From a virus, in IMG/VR virus record IMGVR_UViG_3300046028_007999, positions 1-42,557 of that record: 42,557 nucleotides of DNA; one strand, written 5' to 3'. Positions within the stretch are counted from its first letter, which is position 1. Each line of letters starts with the position of its first letter. Below are positions 37,201 to 42,557 of this stretch, piece after piece. Below the pieces are notes generated by a model that worked only from the letters and a program-made list of their open reading frames with translations, searched no databases and was not told the DNA's origin. Position numbers and translations under genes: made by a program.

Positions 37201-40200
37201 TGGCAACTGGTGCTCCTGTCGGCGGTTCAGAACGTATGCGTATTGCCTCTACAGGCATAATCTCCTTAGGCGCAACCCCCGGCGCAGAATCCCTGCGTGT
37301 CACGCCTGTTGCTAGTGCGGTGAATTTTTGGGCGATGCAAGGCAACATAACTACTGGCGGAATTTTTCTTAATGCTACTGGTTCAGATACAAACGTCTTT
37401 GCCGTGTATTCAGCAAAAGGTGCAGGCACACATACGTTTCAAACCGCTGCGGGTGCAGCAACCCAATTCCTAGTAGCCCACACAGCCTCCGCTGTTAACT
37501 ACGTACAGGTAACTGGTGGAGCTACGGGTGGACCGCCGCTGTTACAAGCAACAGGCTCAGATACCAATGTGCCGCTTACTATTGTTACAAAAGGCACTGG
37601 ATATATTAATTTACAGACAGGAGGTGGTACACAGTTTGTCGTTACCAACACAGCCTCTGCTGTTAACTATTTGCAAGTAACGGGCAACGCCACTACTGGC
37701 GCACCAATTCTTTCGGCGCAAGGCTCAGACACAAACATTGGCATTACGTTAACGCCAAAGGGTACTGGTGGCGTAGGTATAAGTGGTGCTGCTACAACTG
37801 GCGAGGCGGTTGCAATTAGAAACACTGCTGAAACAACGGCAACTGTATTTGGGTTGCGAAATTTACTTAGTGTCAATCAAGCAACCACAACAACTGTATA
37901 TGGCATATCAGACCAAACACAAATTTTATCTCCCGCAGCGTTAACAAACTTATTTAGATTTCGCGCGGCATCAGGTAGTTTTACCGGAACGGTAACTAAT
38001 CAATACGGTTTTGCAGCGGATAGTGGATTGACTGGCGCAACCAATAATTACGGTTTCCATAGCAACATAGCCTCTGGCGCAAACCGTTTTAACTTCTACG
38101 CTGCGGGTACGGCTGATAATTACTTTGCGGGTAAGGTTGGTGTTGGTACTGCTACACCAGCCCAGAACCTTCAGGTATCCAGTTCGGTGGATGCGGTTGC
38201 TCTTGTTACAGGCGGCTCTGCTGCGTCTGGATACTTAGCTGTTAACGGTAACGCTCGCTCTAGTTTGACTGGCGCAACCACTTTAATTTCTTATAGCACT
38301 GGTGTTGCTGAGTTAACCAACAGAAGCAACCAATATTTTGCTTTTGGGACAAACAGCACCGAATACGCACGAATTGGCTCAACAGGAATTATTTCTTTAG
38401 CTGGCATACCCGGCGCAGAATCCCTGCGTGTCACGCCTGTTGCTAGTGCGGTGAATTATTGGAACTTTCAAGGTTCAGCTACAGGAAATTCAATTTCGTT
38501 TGGAGCAGCTGGTTCTGATACAAACATTGGCGTTTCAAATTTTTCAAAAGGTGCTGCTGGTCATCTTTGGTATACAAACATTGCTGCTTTGCAGTTTTAT
38601 GTTGCGCCAACAGCCTCCGCTGTTAATTACTTACAGGTAACGGGTGCTGCTACTGGTAATGCGCCTGCAATTTCGGCTCAAGGGTCGGATACCAATATCT
38701 CTCTAAACATTTCAGGCAAAGGGACAGGCGGTATCAACTACTTTGGTAGTGCGCATACTTTTTATACAACAGGTGGAGCGCAAGTACAGATTCAAAATAC
38801 AACTTCCGCTGTTAATTATTTAACAATGACGGGTAGTGCAACAGGAAACAGAACAGTCTTTTCCGCACAAGGTTCAGATACAAACGTTGGTATAAATTAC
38901 AACGCAAAAGGCGCCGAATATCATGTGTTTACTACAAGTAGTGGAGTAGCACAATTTGTAATTCAACCAACCGCATCCTCAGTTAATCAAATATATGTAA
39001 CTGGTGGAACAACAGGTAATTCTCCGACTTTCGCGGCACAAGGCGCAGATACCAACATCGGCATAACACTCACATCAAAAGGTTCGGGATCGGTTTTCAT
39101 TTCACCAAGCACCGGCGGTCCAAATCTTGTACTTGGTGGGGCATCTTCAGGAGTAGAAGGCGGCGAAATATCTTTTAATGGAGCAACAGGATACGGCTCG
39201 TATTCTATGGACAATTTTAACGGTACAACTCGTATATTTTCTGTTAGCGCATCGAATCAATATCAACTTGCTATAACTGGTACAACGTTTGATTTTTTAT
39301 TAGGTAATACGTCTACCGTTTCAAAACAATTTGGCATCGCCCACACGGCCTCTGCTGTTAATTTTATACAAGTTACGGGAAATGCAACAACCGCTTGGCC
39401 TATAATTAGCGCACAAGGCGCTGATACAAACATAGGATTGGTCTATAGAAGCAAAGGATCATCTGGACATTTGTTTCAAAACGCAGCTGCCGCAACTCAA
39501 TTTGCTATTGCTGTTACAACTTCCGCTGTTAACTATCTACAGGTTGCTGGACAATCAACAGGCAATGGTCCATACATAATTGCTACTGGTTCAGATACAA
39601 ATATTGCAGCATATTTTATATCTAAAGGTAGTGCTCCAGCCTATTTGGCAACAGGTGGTGGTGTTGTACAGTTTGCTGCAGTACATACAGCATCTGCTGT
39701 TAACTACTTGGCCACAACAGGTCAGGCAACAGGTGCTTCTCCACAAATTTATGCAGTTGGTTCTGATGCTAACGTCGGTATAAATCTATCAACCAAAGCT
39801 ACTGGAAGTTATGGTCTCTTTACCAACACATTTGCACAACAACAATTTTCTATTGCTCACACAGCCTCCGCTGTCAATTACTTGCAGGTAACGGGTGGGG
39901 CCACAACTGGTGGTCCATCGCTACTTTCTCAGGGTTCAGATACAAACATCGACCTTTTGATAAAAACAAAAGGCACTGGATCAATTAACGCTTACACAAA
40001 CAGCGGCACCTTACAATTTCTTATTGGTCACACAGCCTCGGCAGTTAACTACGTTCAAGTAACAGGTAGTACCACTGGTAACAGAACAACGATATCTTCA
40101 CAAGGTTCTGATACCAATATCAACTTGGGATTAGCCGCAAAAGGTACTGGAGTTCTTTATGTAACTGGTAATGGTATAACATTCGCTGCTGGAAATCCAA

Positions 40201-40808
40201 CAATTTCCACTTCAACGACAAGTTATGTGCAATTCAGCGGTGGTATATATAATACCAATGCTGCAACACCAATATATACCGAAGGTTCAATTAAAGCAAG
40301 AAATCTTGCATCTGGATTAGCTAATGATACCGGAGCATATCTAAGTATCACTGGTGGAACAAGTGGATATACATACTTTACTGGTAGTGTTGGTATTGGT
40401 ACTAATGCACCAAGTTATAATCTGCAAGTTGTAGGATCGTTTGCAGCTACAACTAAATCGTTTGTAATTGATCACCCAACGAAACCTAACATGAAATTAC
40501 GTTATGGATCATTGGAAGGTCCGGAAAATGGTGTTTATGTGCGTGGTATATTAAAAGATAATAACACTATCGAATTACCAGACTATTGGACAGGACTAGT
40601 AGATGAAGATTCTATTACAGTCAATCTAACATCAATTGGTAAACATCAGAATTTATATGTGGAAGATATTATAGACAATAAAATTGTTATTTCTAATGAT
40701 TCTTCAATAAATAAGAGTATCAATTGTTTCTACACTGTATTTGCTGAACGAAAAGATGTAGAAAAATTAATAGTTGAAATTAACAATACAAAGGAAAATT
40801 TAACATGA
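31272..40808 (+). CDS. Giant tail fibre (3178 residues) with YadA-like repeats and non-S74 C-terminal domain
   Basis: The largest gene here. Its N-terminus ([17 protein letters not shown]) is paralogous to the previous fibre. Roll repeats with four cap modules occupy about residues 30-650. A collagen-like tract ([11 protein letters not shown] type) follows at nt 33230-33715, then about 39 more 17-residue units (33826-35790). From about 35955 a different style begins: [18 protein letters not shown], pectin-lyase-like or trimeric beta text with NVGIG..P and ERMRI.S.G, then twelve roughly 55-residue repeats ([12 protein letters not shown]...GSDTNI...KGTG). The end ([52 protein letters not shown]) is a C-terminal domain typical of other T4-like fibres. 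No S74 serine/lysine dyad is visible there. GGAG precedes ATG. Confidence 0.85.
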   Translation: MAISIETKVVLPLINGSLDDNYVLGPNGLTNNTTGKNNFAVGNSVLCYNTSGSNNIGIGYQSLLCNTTGSDNTALGYRALASNTSGLDNIAIGRRSLENSNGQGYNIAIGAAAGCNLTTGTNNTIIGSLSAGAGCVSTLLLGTGTCERIRVDNTGLYINNVFANVAPLTPATPTALGTVYALTTSSGANISVGYCSGNTTSTGTNNIAIGCNALKNNITGSYNIAVGSGTLSSNTFGRFNVAQGYNTLTSNTTGCYNIGIGSLSLPNNTIGNRNIAQGYQALYCNTIGNCNIAIGNTAGFLITTGNNNTVIGSLQAAAGCVCTLLLGAGTCERIRVDNTGLYVNNVFANVAPLTPATPTSLGIVYALTTSSGGNISVGYCSGNTTSTGTGNVAIGCNALISNTTGSNNTAIGICTLAANTIGFNNTAIGCFALRSNTTGCSNTAIGFCSLAANTTGSLNTAIGECALASNTSGYSNFAQGYKALFSNTTGGNNFASGNNTLSSNISGSHNFAFGFFALQQNTTGSNNVAQGYRALFNNIIGANNFAVGSRALCNNTSGSNNAAIGFCTLTANTIGTNNIAIGCLSLVNNTTGSSNIALGLCSGCLITTGTNNTVIGSLPAANGCVCTLLLGAGTCERIRVDNTGLYVNNALIVSGTGSTGASGLTGATGAGATGASGVQGNIGATGATGVQGNIGATGFRGATGSTGATGVQGNIGATGFTGATGLTGSTGAGATGSTGASGVQGNIGATGATGLTGTTGLTGATGAGATGASGVQGNIGATGATGSGATGASGVQGNIGATGVQGNIGATGVGAGPATNITLGTVYARTTSNNSNIALGFCSGNNTNTGCNNIAIGCCALLSNTIGCNNFAAGFEVLDTNTSGSNNFAVGYQSLSQNTTGCNNVSIGYHALLSNTSGNNNTAIGFCALSSNTSGNNNVAIGCNSLIFNTTGSSNTAIGLCALRNNTSGTNNTAIGLQTLSSNTTGSDNTAIGLQALSCNTTGSSNTAIGYQALKCTTHGCYNTAIGQGVLCGNTSGSNNTGIGYQALYFNITGNNNTAIGQTALFCNTSGLNNTAIGLQALYYNTTGSNNTAIGYQALVFNTQGFYNTAIGYQTLFCNISGNNNTAIGYQTLYYNTTGCNNTAIGYQALYNNTTGTNNTAIGFQSLINNTSGPNNTAIGFNALFCNTTGGGNVAIGYQALYFNTIGTHNTAIGFGTLQSNTTGGGNVAIGLSALCSNTSGTSNTAIGYQSLTLNTSGQNNTAIGYQSLCSNTYGCNNTAIGSGAMRCNTIGNYNTAIGQTTLHNNTTGSNNTAIGLSALFSNTTGTNNFAVGCQTLRNNDIGTYNTAIGSCALCSNTNGSYNLAIGLNALNLNTTGNYNVAIGNTVLSNNTIGTQNFAQGYKALCCNTTGGNNFAIGCNALRCNTIGTHNTAIGFGTLQSNTTGINNVAIGVCALCLNSSGSNNFAVGSGALALNTSGSNNVAIGCGSLVNNTTGSSNIALGLCSGCAITTGTNNTVIGSLPAAAACVCTVLIGAGTCERIRVDNTGLYVNNSLIVSGTGDVVGPASATDNAVARFNLTTGKIIQNSAVTIGDDGATIIDVNSTSAGLRITQVGTGDAFVVEDSANPDGTPFQIDAGGNVGVGISPAFSGAKLTLAGAGSDAQQWNFRYSNDTSSYITQYLKSRGTAAYSPAIVASGDLIGIMNFSAWDSAAYTSAASITAAVDGTPGANDMPGRLVFSTTSDGASSPTERMRITSAGNVGIGGSPAAYAKLQTSGTLPSSGGFTYNISASGTIPATTTTGYVGFDSAVATAASVFTLSSLSHFQAYTTLGAGSIVTSQIGFNATSTLTGATNNYGFYSDIASGTGRWNFYAAGTADNYFAGNVGIGTTTPAGKLDVAGDIISQTSLNGTGTFWFQSKKSRGTVAAPTTVLNGDGIGGLLAIAYQSSYRSYAAIQFNINGTVSTNTVPTDIVFTALATGAPVGGSERMRIASTGIISLGATPGAESLRVTPVASAVNFWAMQGNITTGGIFLNATGSDTNVFAVYSAKGAGTHTFQTAAGAATQFLVAHTASAVNYVQVTGGATGGPPLLQATGSDTNVPLTIVTKGTGYINLQTGGGTQFVVTNTASAVNYLQVTGNATTGAPILSAQGSDTNIGITLTPKGTGGVGISGAATTGEAVAIRNTAETTATVFGLRNLLSVNQATTTTVYGISDQTQILSPAALTNLFRFRAASGSFTGTVTNQYGFAADSGLTGATNNYGFHSNIASGANRFNFYAAGTADNYFAGKVGVGTATPAQNLQVSSSVDAVALVTGGSAASGYLAVNGNARSSLTGATTLISYSTGVAELTNRSNQYFAFGTNSTEYARIGSTGIISLAGIPGAESLRVTPVASAVNYWNFQGSATGNSISFGAAGSDTNIGVSNFSKGAAGHLWYTNIAALQFYVAPTASAVNYLQVTGAATGNAPAISAQGSDTNISLNISGKGTGGINYFGSAHTFYTTGGAQVQIQNTTSAVNYLTMTGSATGNRTVFSAQGSDTNVGINYNAKGAEYHVFTTSSGVAQFVIQPTASSVNQIYVTGGTTGNSPTFAAQGADTNIGITLTSKGSGSVFISPSTGGPNLVLGGASSGVEGGEISFNGATGYGSYSMDNFNGTTRIFSVSASNQYQLAITGTTFDFLLGNTSTVSKQFGIAHTASAVNFIQVTGNATTAWPIISAQGADTNIGLVYRSKGSSGHLFQNAAAATQFAIAVTTSAVNYLQVAGQSTGNGPYIIATGSDTNIAAYFISKGSAPAYLATGGGVVQFAAVHTASAVNYLATTGQATGASPQIYAVGSDANVGINLSTKATGSYGLFTNTFAQQQFSIAHTASAVNYLQVTGGATTGGPSLLSQGSDTNIDLLIKTKGTGSINAYTNSGTLQFLIGHTASAVNYVQVTGSTTGNRTTISSQGSDTNINLGLAAKGTGVLYVTGNGITFAAGNPTISTSTTSYVQFSGGIYNTNAATPIYTEGSIKARNLASGLANDTGAYLSITGGTSGYTYFTGSVGIGTNAPSYNLQVVGSFAATTKSFVIDHPTKPNMKLRYGSLEGPENGVYVRGILKDNNTIELPDYWTGLVDEDSITVNLTSIGKHQNLYVEDIIDNKIVISNDSSINKSINCFYTVFAERKDVEKLIVEINNTKENLT
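33230..33715 (+). repeat. Collagen-like tract, [11 protein letters not shown] type
   Basis: Gly-X-X triplets of a different consensus from the previous fibre ([10 protein letters not shown] rather than [10 protein letters not shown]), with the GVQGNIGAT core recurring about nine times. Confidence 0.82.
33826..35790 (+). repeat. About 39 tandem 51-bp repeats (YadA-head-like)
   Basis: The same 17-residue unit as at 28099-30320, but more homogeneous: [10 protein letters not shown] and NTTGSNNT recur nearly unchanged. A 64-bp exact duplication lies 663 bp apart (34880-34943 and 35543-35606), which is exactly 13 units. Confidence 0.88.
37300..40180 (+). repeat. Twelve diverged coding repeats of about 55 residues
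   Basis: Each unit carries [16 protein letters not shown], then AQGSDTNIG and KGTG. I count twelve units, with a 160-residue insertion after unit 3 and another after unit 7. Units diverge strongly in the middle, so this is an old duplication. Confidence 0.8.
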
Positions 40809-40981
40809 AAAATATTACATTAACACTATCAGTTGACAATGTCAACGCAATTTTACAAACTCTTGGTCAACTGCCTACTAGCAGCGGAGCATTCCCATTG
40901 ATGGTTGATATCAAACGTCAAGCCGATGAACAAGTACAAGAATCAGAAACTAATGAAACTATCCCACAGGTGAAATTATGA
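40805..40981 (+). CDS. Small conserved phage protein following the fibre
   Basis: A 58-residue protein that begins [20 protein letters not shown], continues with [13 protein letters not shown] and ends in a polar tail. Its ATG overlaps the fibre stop (ATGA) and its own TGA overlaps the next ATG, so three genes are translationally coupled. Similar short proteins with a SV..VN.ILQ.LG.LP core are common beside phage fibre or tape-measure genes. Their function is unknown to me. It is real by its coupling and conserved pattern despite its small size. Confidence 0.72.
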   Translation: MKNITLTLSVDNVNAILQTLGQLPTSSGAFPLMVDIKRQADEQVQESETNETIPQVKL

Positions 40982-41301
40982 AATGGACTATTAACTCACT
41001 ATCAACTCTAAACACACCAGAGCCAGATACGGCTGTAATGAGTAACTTTACTATCAGCGATACACAAGATGGATTAACTGGATCAGTAACTTATTCAGTA
41101 AACTTGCTACCTGCTGATGTAGAGAATTTTACCCCATACGCTGATATCACTCAAGAACAAGCCATTGAATGGACACAATCGGCGCTAGGTGAACAACGTG
41201 TAATTGATATGGAAGCAGAAGTGCAAGCCAATATCGATCAACAGAAAATACCTACTCCTCAACCAACACCGTTGCCTTGGGTTTCTGAATCAAGTGAATA
41301 A
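40978..41301 (+). CDS. Small fibre-associated protein, copy 2 of a three-member family
   Basis: A 107-residue protein that begins [11 protein letters not shown] and has a beta-rich body (SVTYSVNLLPADVENFTPY), ITQEQAIEWTQSALGE, a helix and PTPLPWVSES at the end. It overlaps the previous gene by 4 bases. It is a shorter relative of 22508-22879 and of the next gene, lacking the Pro-rich extension. The role is unknown. Its repeated placement after fibre genes suggests fibre assembly or a virion decoration. Confidence 0.75.
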   Translation: MKWTINSLSTLNTPEPDTAVMSNFTISDTQDGLTGSVTYSVNLLPADVENFTPYADITQEQAIEWTQSALGEQRVIDMEAEVQANIDQQKIPTPQPTPLPWVSESSE

Positions 41302-41305
41302 TTAA

Positions 41306-41728
41306 ATGATTGATTATACCTGGACTGTAACTGCAATGGAAGCCTATTCAGATGTAGATGATCTACAAGATGTAGTATTTTCTGTATCTTGGACAATGAC
41401 CGGTGAATGGTTATCCGAAGATTCTTCTTTGTACTCTGCATCAGCTATGGGTATAACTGCTATAGAACTTCCAAGCAATCCAGATGGATCATTTACTCCA
41501 TACGATGAACTAACTGAACTTCAAGTATTAGGATGGGTTCAAGATACGTTAGGGTCTAATAGTATTGTCTCATATGAACAAAATATAGCAAATGAAATTG
41601 CCAAACAAGCGGGTCCAGTAATAGTAACTCTACCATTGCCGTGGATACCTGTGCCTGATCCTGTACCTCCAGAACCTACTCCGGATCCAACACCACCAAT
41701 CCCGGGTCCACCTGTGCCAGAGGAATAA
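41306..41728 (+). CDS. Small fibre-associated protein, copy 3, Pro-rich tail
   Basis: A 140-residue protein that begins MIDYTWTVTAMEAYSDVDDL and continues VVFSVSWTMTG, FTPYDELTELQVLGWVQDTLG, a helix with NEIAKQAGP, and LPLPWIPVP. A Pro-rich tail of about 30 residues closes it. It is the closest match in layout to the protein at 22508. It starts 4 bases after the previous stop and is followed 3 bases later by the LamG-like gene, so it is part of the same transcript as the giant fibre. Function unknown. Confidence 0.76.
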   Translation: MIDYTWTVTAMEAYSDVDDLQDVVFSVSWTMTGEWLSEDSSLYSASAMGITAIELPSNPDGSFTPYDELTELQVLGWVQDTLGSNSIVSYEQNIANEIAKQAGPVIVTLPLPWIPVPDPVPPEPTPDPTPPIPGPPVPEE

Positions 41729-41731
41729 TAT

Positions 41732-42557
41732 ATGGCAGTCGGATATAATACCAGTGTAGTTACATCTGGATTGCAACTTTACTATGACATGAATAATACA
41801 TCTAAGTCATGGAAAGGCCAACCTGCCACTAATTTGGTAACTTATCCGTATGCAGATTGGACAGGATCTGCTTTTTCTTTATCGTACAATTACGATGCTA
41901 CTAGTACGGCCACACAAACTTATACAACCAATATATCCAATCCTGTAGACGCACCAGGTATATTTAGATATTTTACAGGTACAACTGGATACAAATTTTG
42001 GGCATTTAGAACAACTGTGCCAAGCGCCGGAACTTATACATTCAGCTATTATGCTAGATTGTCGGCTGGTAGCCCAAATACACTTGCAATGGCTCAACTT
42101 TGGCGGGATACTGACGTTGATAGAACTCCGACTGGTAATTGGAATCCAACTTTTACCAGTAACTGGGCGAGATATACTGCTACATCTACTGTTACTAGTT
42201 ATTTGGATATGTTTATTTGTCACTCAGGCGTTATGGTTGGCGGAATTCAACTTGACTTGTGTGGTTTTCAATTGGAATCTGGAACTTATGCTACTCCGTT
42301 TGTTGTCGGATCTCGTTCAACTACTACAGCATTAGCAGATTTAACAAATAGCAACACTCTTACCGCAAATAGTTTAACATATACATCAACTGCATTTAGT
42401 TTTAATGGATCATCAAATTATATCTATGGCGGCAACTCAAGTGCTCTTAATCTAACAGATAATCTTACATTAGAAGCATGGGTTTATATATCATCATTTG
42501 TCAATTATGGTGGTATATGTACATGGGGGTCAGATGCCGGAGAACAATATAATTTAG
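41732..42557 (+). CDS. LamG-like (concanavalin-type) virion protein, truncated by window end
   Basis: Open from ATG 41732 to the right edge (275 codons), starting 3 bases after the previous stop. The N-terminus GYNTSVVTSGLQLYYDMNN with SWKGQPATNLV is typical of phage surface proteins. A beta-sandwich-like domain comes next (GTYTFSYYARLSAG, GFQLESGTYATPFV). Then FSFNGSSNYIYGG and NLTLEAWVYIS mark a LamG/concanavalin-like jelly-roll start that is cut off. Such domains bind glycans or proteins on virion surfaces. By position it belongs to the adsorption apparatus. Its end cannot be described. Confidence 0.78.
   Translation, partial: MAVGYNTSVVTSGLQLYYDMNNTSKSWKGQPATNLVTYPYADWTGSAFSLSYNYDATSTATQTYTTNISNPVDAPGIFRYFTGTTGYKFWAFRTTVPSAGTYTFSYYARLSAGSPNTLAMAQLWRDTDVDRTPTGNWNPTFTSNWARYTATSTVTSYLDMFICHSGVMVGGIQLDLCGFQLESGTYATPFVVGSRSTTTALADLTNSNTLTANSLTYTSTAFSFNGSSNYIYGGNSSALNLTDNLTLEAWVYISSFVNYGGICTWGSDAGEQYNL

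Noticed and set aside
35950-42557. Diversity-generating retroelement targeting fibre tips
   Set aside because: No reverse transcriptase and no template/variable repeat pair with adenine-specific changes is seen in the window. The LamG-like end is cut off, so this holds only for what is visible.

Overview
The window is a piece of a low-GC T4-like myovirus genome, mostly its late (virion) genes. The identification rests on the ordered head cassette at 7071-13006: a gp20 portal, a small gene in the gp67 position, an acidic prohead core protein, the gp21 protease, the gp22 scaffold and the gp23 major capsid protein. Copies of a T4-type late promoter box, (G/A/C)(A/C)TAAATA, lie in front of most transcription units. 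The host cannot be read from the sequence. The style of the fibre modules suggests a freshwater bacterium, but that is inference.

Layout. 1-189 is the 3' end of an unrecognised gene. 190-698 is a hairpin-rich convergent gap. On the minus strand, 699-1750 holds a gp26-like baseplate hub gene. It ends in a textbook -1 frameshift cassette (slippery T TTT TTC, 7-nt spacer, 12-bp stem-loop) that would fuse it to a 76-codon downstream frame. Diverging from it, 1830-7040 holds two tandem paralogous tape-measure-like virion proteins. One carries a GH19-type glycan hydrolase domain and the other an M15-type zinc peptidase domain. The head cassette follows and closes with a strong bidirectional terminator at 13026-13053.

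13070-15206 is an accessory patch. It holds a free-standing HNH/NUMOD endonuclease and a Cys-rich zinc-binding protein, both on the minus strand, and a plus-strand glycine-zipper protein between them.

15272-42557 is a 27-kb fibre locus of four very large fibre genes (1204, 1073, 2708 and 3178 codons) with small satellite genes. The fibres are built from shared parts: conserved N-terminal adaptors, an apparent seven-bladed Asp-box propeller, collagen-like GXX tracts, YadA-head-like 17-residue (51-nt) repeats in arrays of about 44 and 39 units, a ten-copy Cys-containing cap module, twelve roughly 55-residue repeats, and chaperone-type C-termini (three S74 intramolecular chaperones and one different C-terminal domain). 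Base composition and codon use change abruptly inside two of the genes, which indicates module swapping. Three small paralogous proteins follow fibre genes, and a LamG-like protein runs off the right edge.

The strongest novel signals are the gp26 frameshift cassette, four small genes whose late box lies 4-5 nt from ATG with no ribosome binding site (predicted leaderless late mRNAs), the glycosidase/peptidase pair on a duplicated backbone, and a fibre locus that appears organised for recombination. I found no tRNA, rRNA, CRISPR array, transposase or integrase.
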